Source of the DNA: Phalacrocorax aristotelis
Lineage: Eukaryota; Chordata; Aves; Suliformes; Phalacrocoracidae
DNA length: 64,000 bases
Assembly (NCBI RefSeq): GCF_949628215.1
Contig: NC_134282.1
Span: 21,246,723 to 21,310,722, forward strand
Direction of reading: 5' to 3'
Part shown: one piece after another, positions 63,501 to 64,000 of the stretch
Position numbering within the stretch: position 1 is the stretch's first letter
Layout: every line of letters begins with the position of its first letter
Translations under genes and position numbers: made by a program
Notes under the pieces: generated by a model
The model's database searches: none
Seen by the model: the letters and a program-made list of their open reading frames with translations, nothing else
What the model was told of the DNA's origin: nothing

Positions 63501-64000
63501 CACACATACCCAACAACCAGCTCTTCTTGTAGAAGGTGCTTTGTTGGAGGTCAGCCTATTGAGATAAAGATGCAGAGCAAGGAATGAGGGCAGGGAAGCT
63601 GACTGGTCCCCGACATTGTCCCTGATGACGTGTTTAACTTCTGAGCAGAAATCTAGTAAAGAGCCCTTCCCTTTCTGCAAGGGCAGTAGCTTTAAAAACC
63701 TGGCGGAGGCAGCTTTCAACAGGAGGATCTGTAGGGTTCAGTGGCCTTGTTTCATCCTCTCCCCTTTCCTCCTTTGAGTCCACAGCATTGTCTGCAGCAC
63801 TACCCACTGGAGGTCCTCCGCACTGTGCCTTGCTTCCACACACTTGTTATGAAAGAGGTGGCTTCAGAAGGAGCAGCTTGCTGGTTTGGTTTGGTTTTGT
63901 CTTTTAAAGGGCTATCAGGTCAAAATGCCACTCACCTCAGGACAGAGACAAAAAAATGCAAGTGTAGCTGCTATAGACAAGCTTGAATATATTGCTGGTG

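Larger units (their letters stand above)
49626..64000 (+). other. Presumed FARSB intron 16 (runs past the right edge)
   Basis: The donor at 49626 is GTAAGG, phase 1. I looked for a terminal exon encoding a segment like PAFFPGRCAEIF through INVGPFL and did not find it. The stretch is AT-rich with scattered open frames of no known family (for example 59530-59763 and 60759-61166). It contains the GTTTT array, A runs near 51329 and 53780, and clusters of TAAT-type motifs around 55.0 kb and 55.5 kb that could be regulatory. A separate gene here cannot be excluded but none was recognised. Confidence 0.6.

Overview
The window is vertebrate nuclear DNA with a compact, intron-rich layout. The two CR1-type LINE 3' ends, short introns and gene order point to a bird (or another archosaur); the species cannot be named from the sequence. 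It holds two protein-coding genes transcribed away from each other from a shared GC-rich promoter region at about 24.4-26.1 kb. All exon boundaries given here were read by hand from GT/AG sites, codon phase and similarity to the human proteins as I remember them.

Left part (about 3.4-24.4 kb, minus strand): a complete six-exon coding region for MOGAT1, monoacylglycerol O-acyltransferase 1 of the DGAT2 family, 334 residues. All five introns have GT-AG ends and the phases join into one open frame. Positions 1-3364 are its 3' flank; no other gene was recognised there.

Middle (24.4-25.7 kb): the MOGAT1 and FARSB start codons lie 1,223 bp apart in a CpG-rich stretch split by an AT-rich patch at about 25.03-25.12 kb. 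FARSB intron 1 holds two GC-rich pentamer arrays that are perfect reverse complements, and a cluster of AGGTCA nuclear-receptor half-sites.

Right part (25.66-49.63 kb, plus strand): exons 1-16 of FARSB, the beta subunit of cytosolic phenylalanyl-tRNA synthetase, covering codons 1-539 plus one base of codon 540. The human protein is 589 residues, so one short terminal exon (about 49 codons) is missing. I did not find it in the remaining 14.4 kb, which I take to be intron 16 with the terminal exon beyond the right edge.

The genes share no pathway: MOGAT1 makes diacylglycerol at the ER and FARSB charges tRNA-Phe in the cytosol. Their link is positional. In human the order SGPP2-FARSB-MOGAT1-ACSL3, near PAX3, is the same as far as the window shows. 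I saw no tRNA, rRNA, CRISPR array or intact mobile element, and no clearly new system. The best leads are a possible in-frame cassette exon in FARSB intron 4, the AGGTCA cluster, and the inverted GC pentamer arrays.
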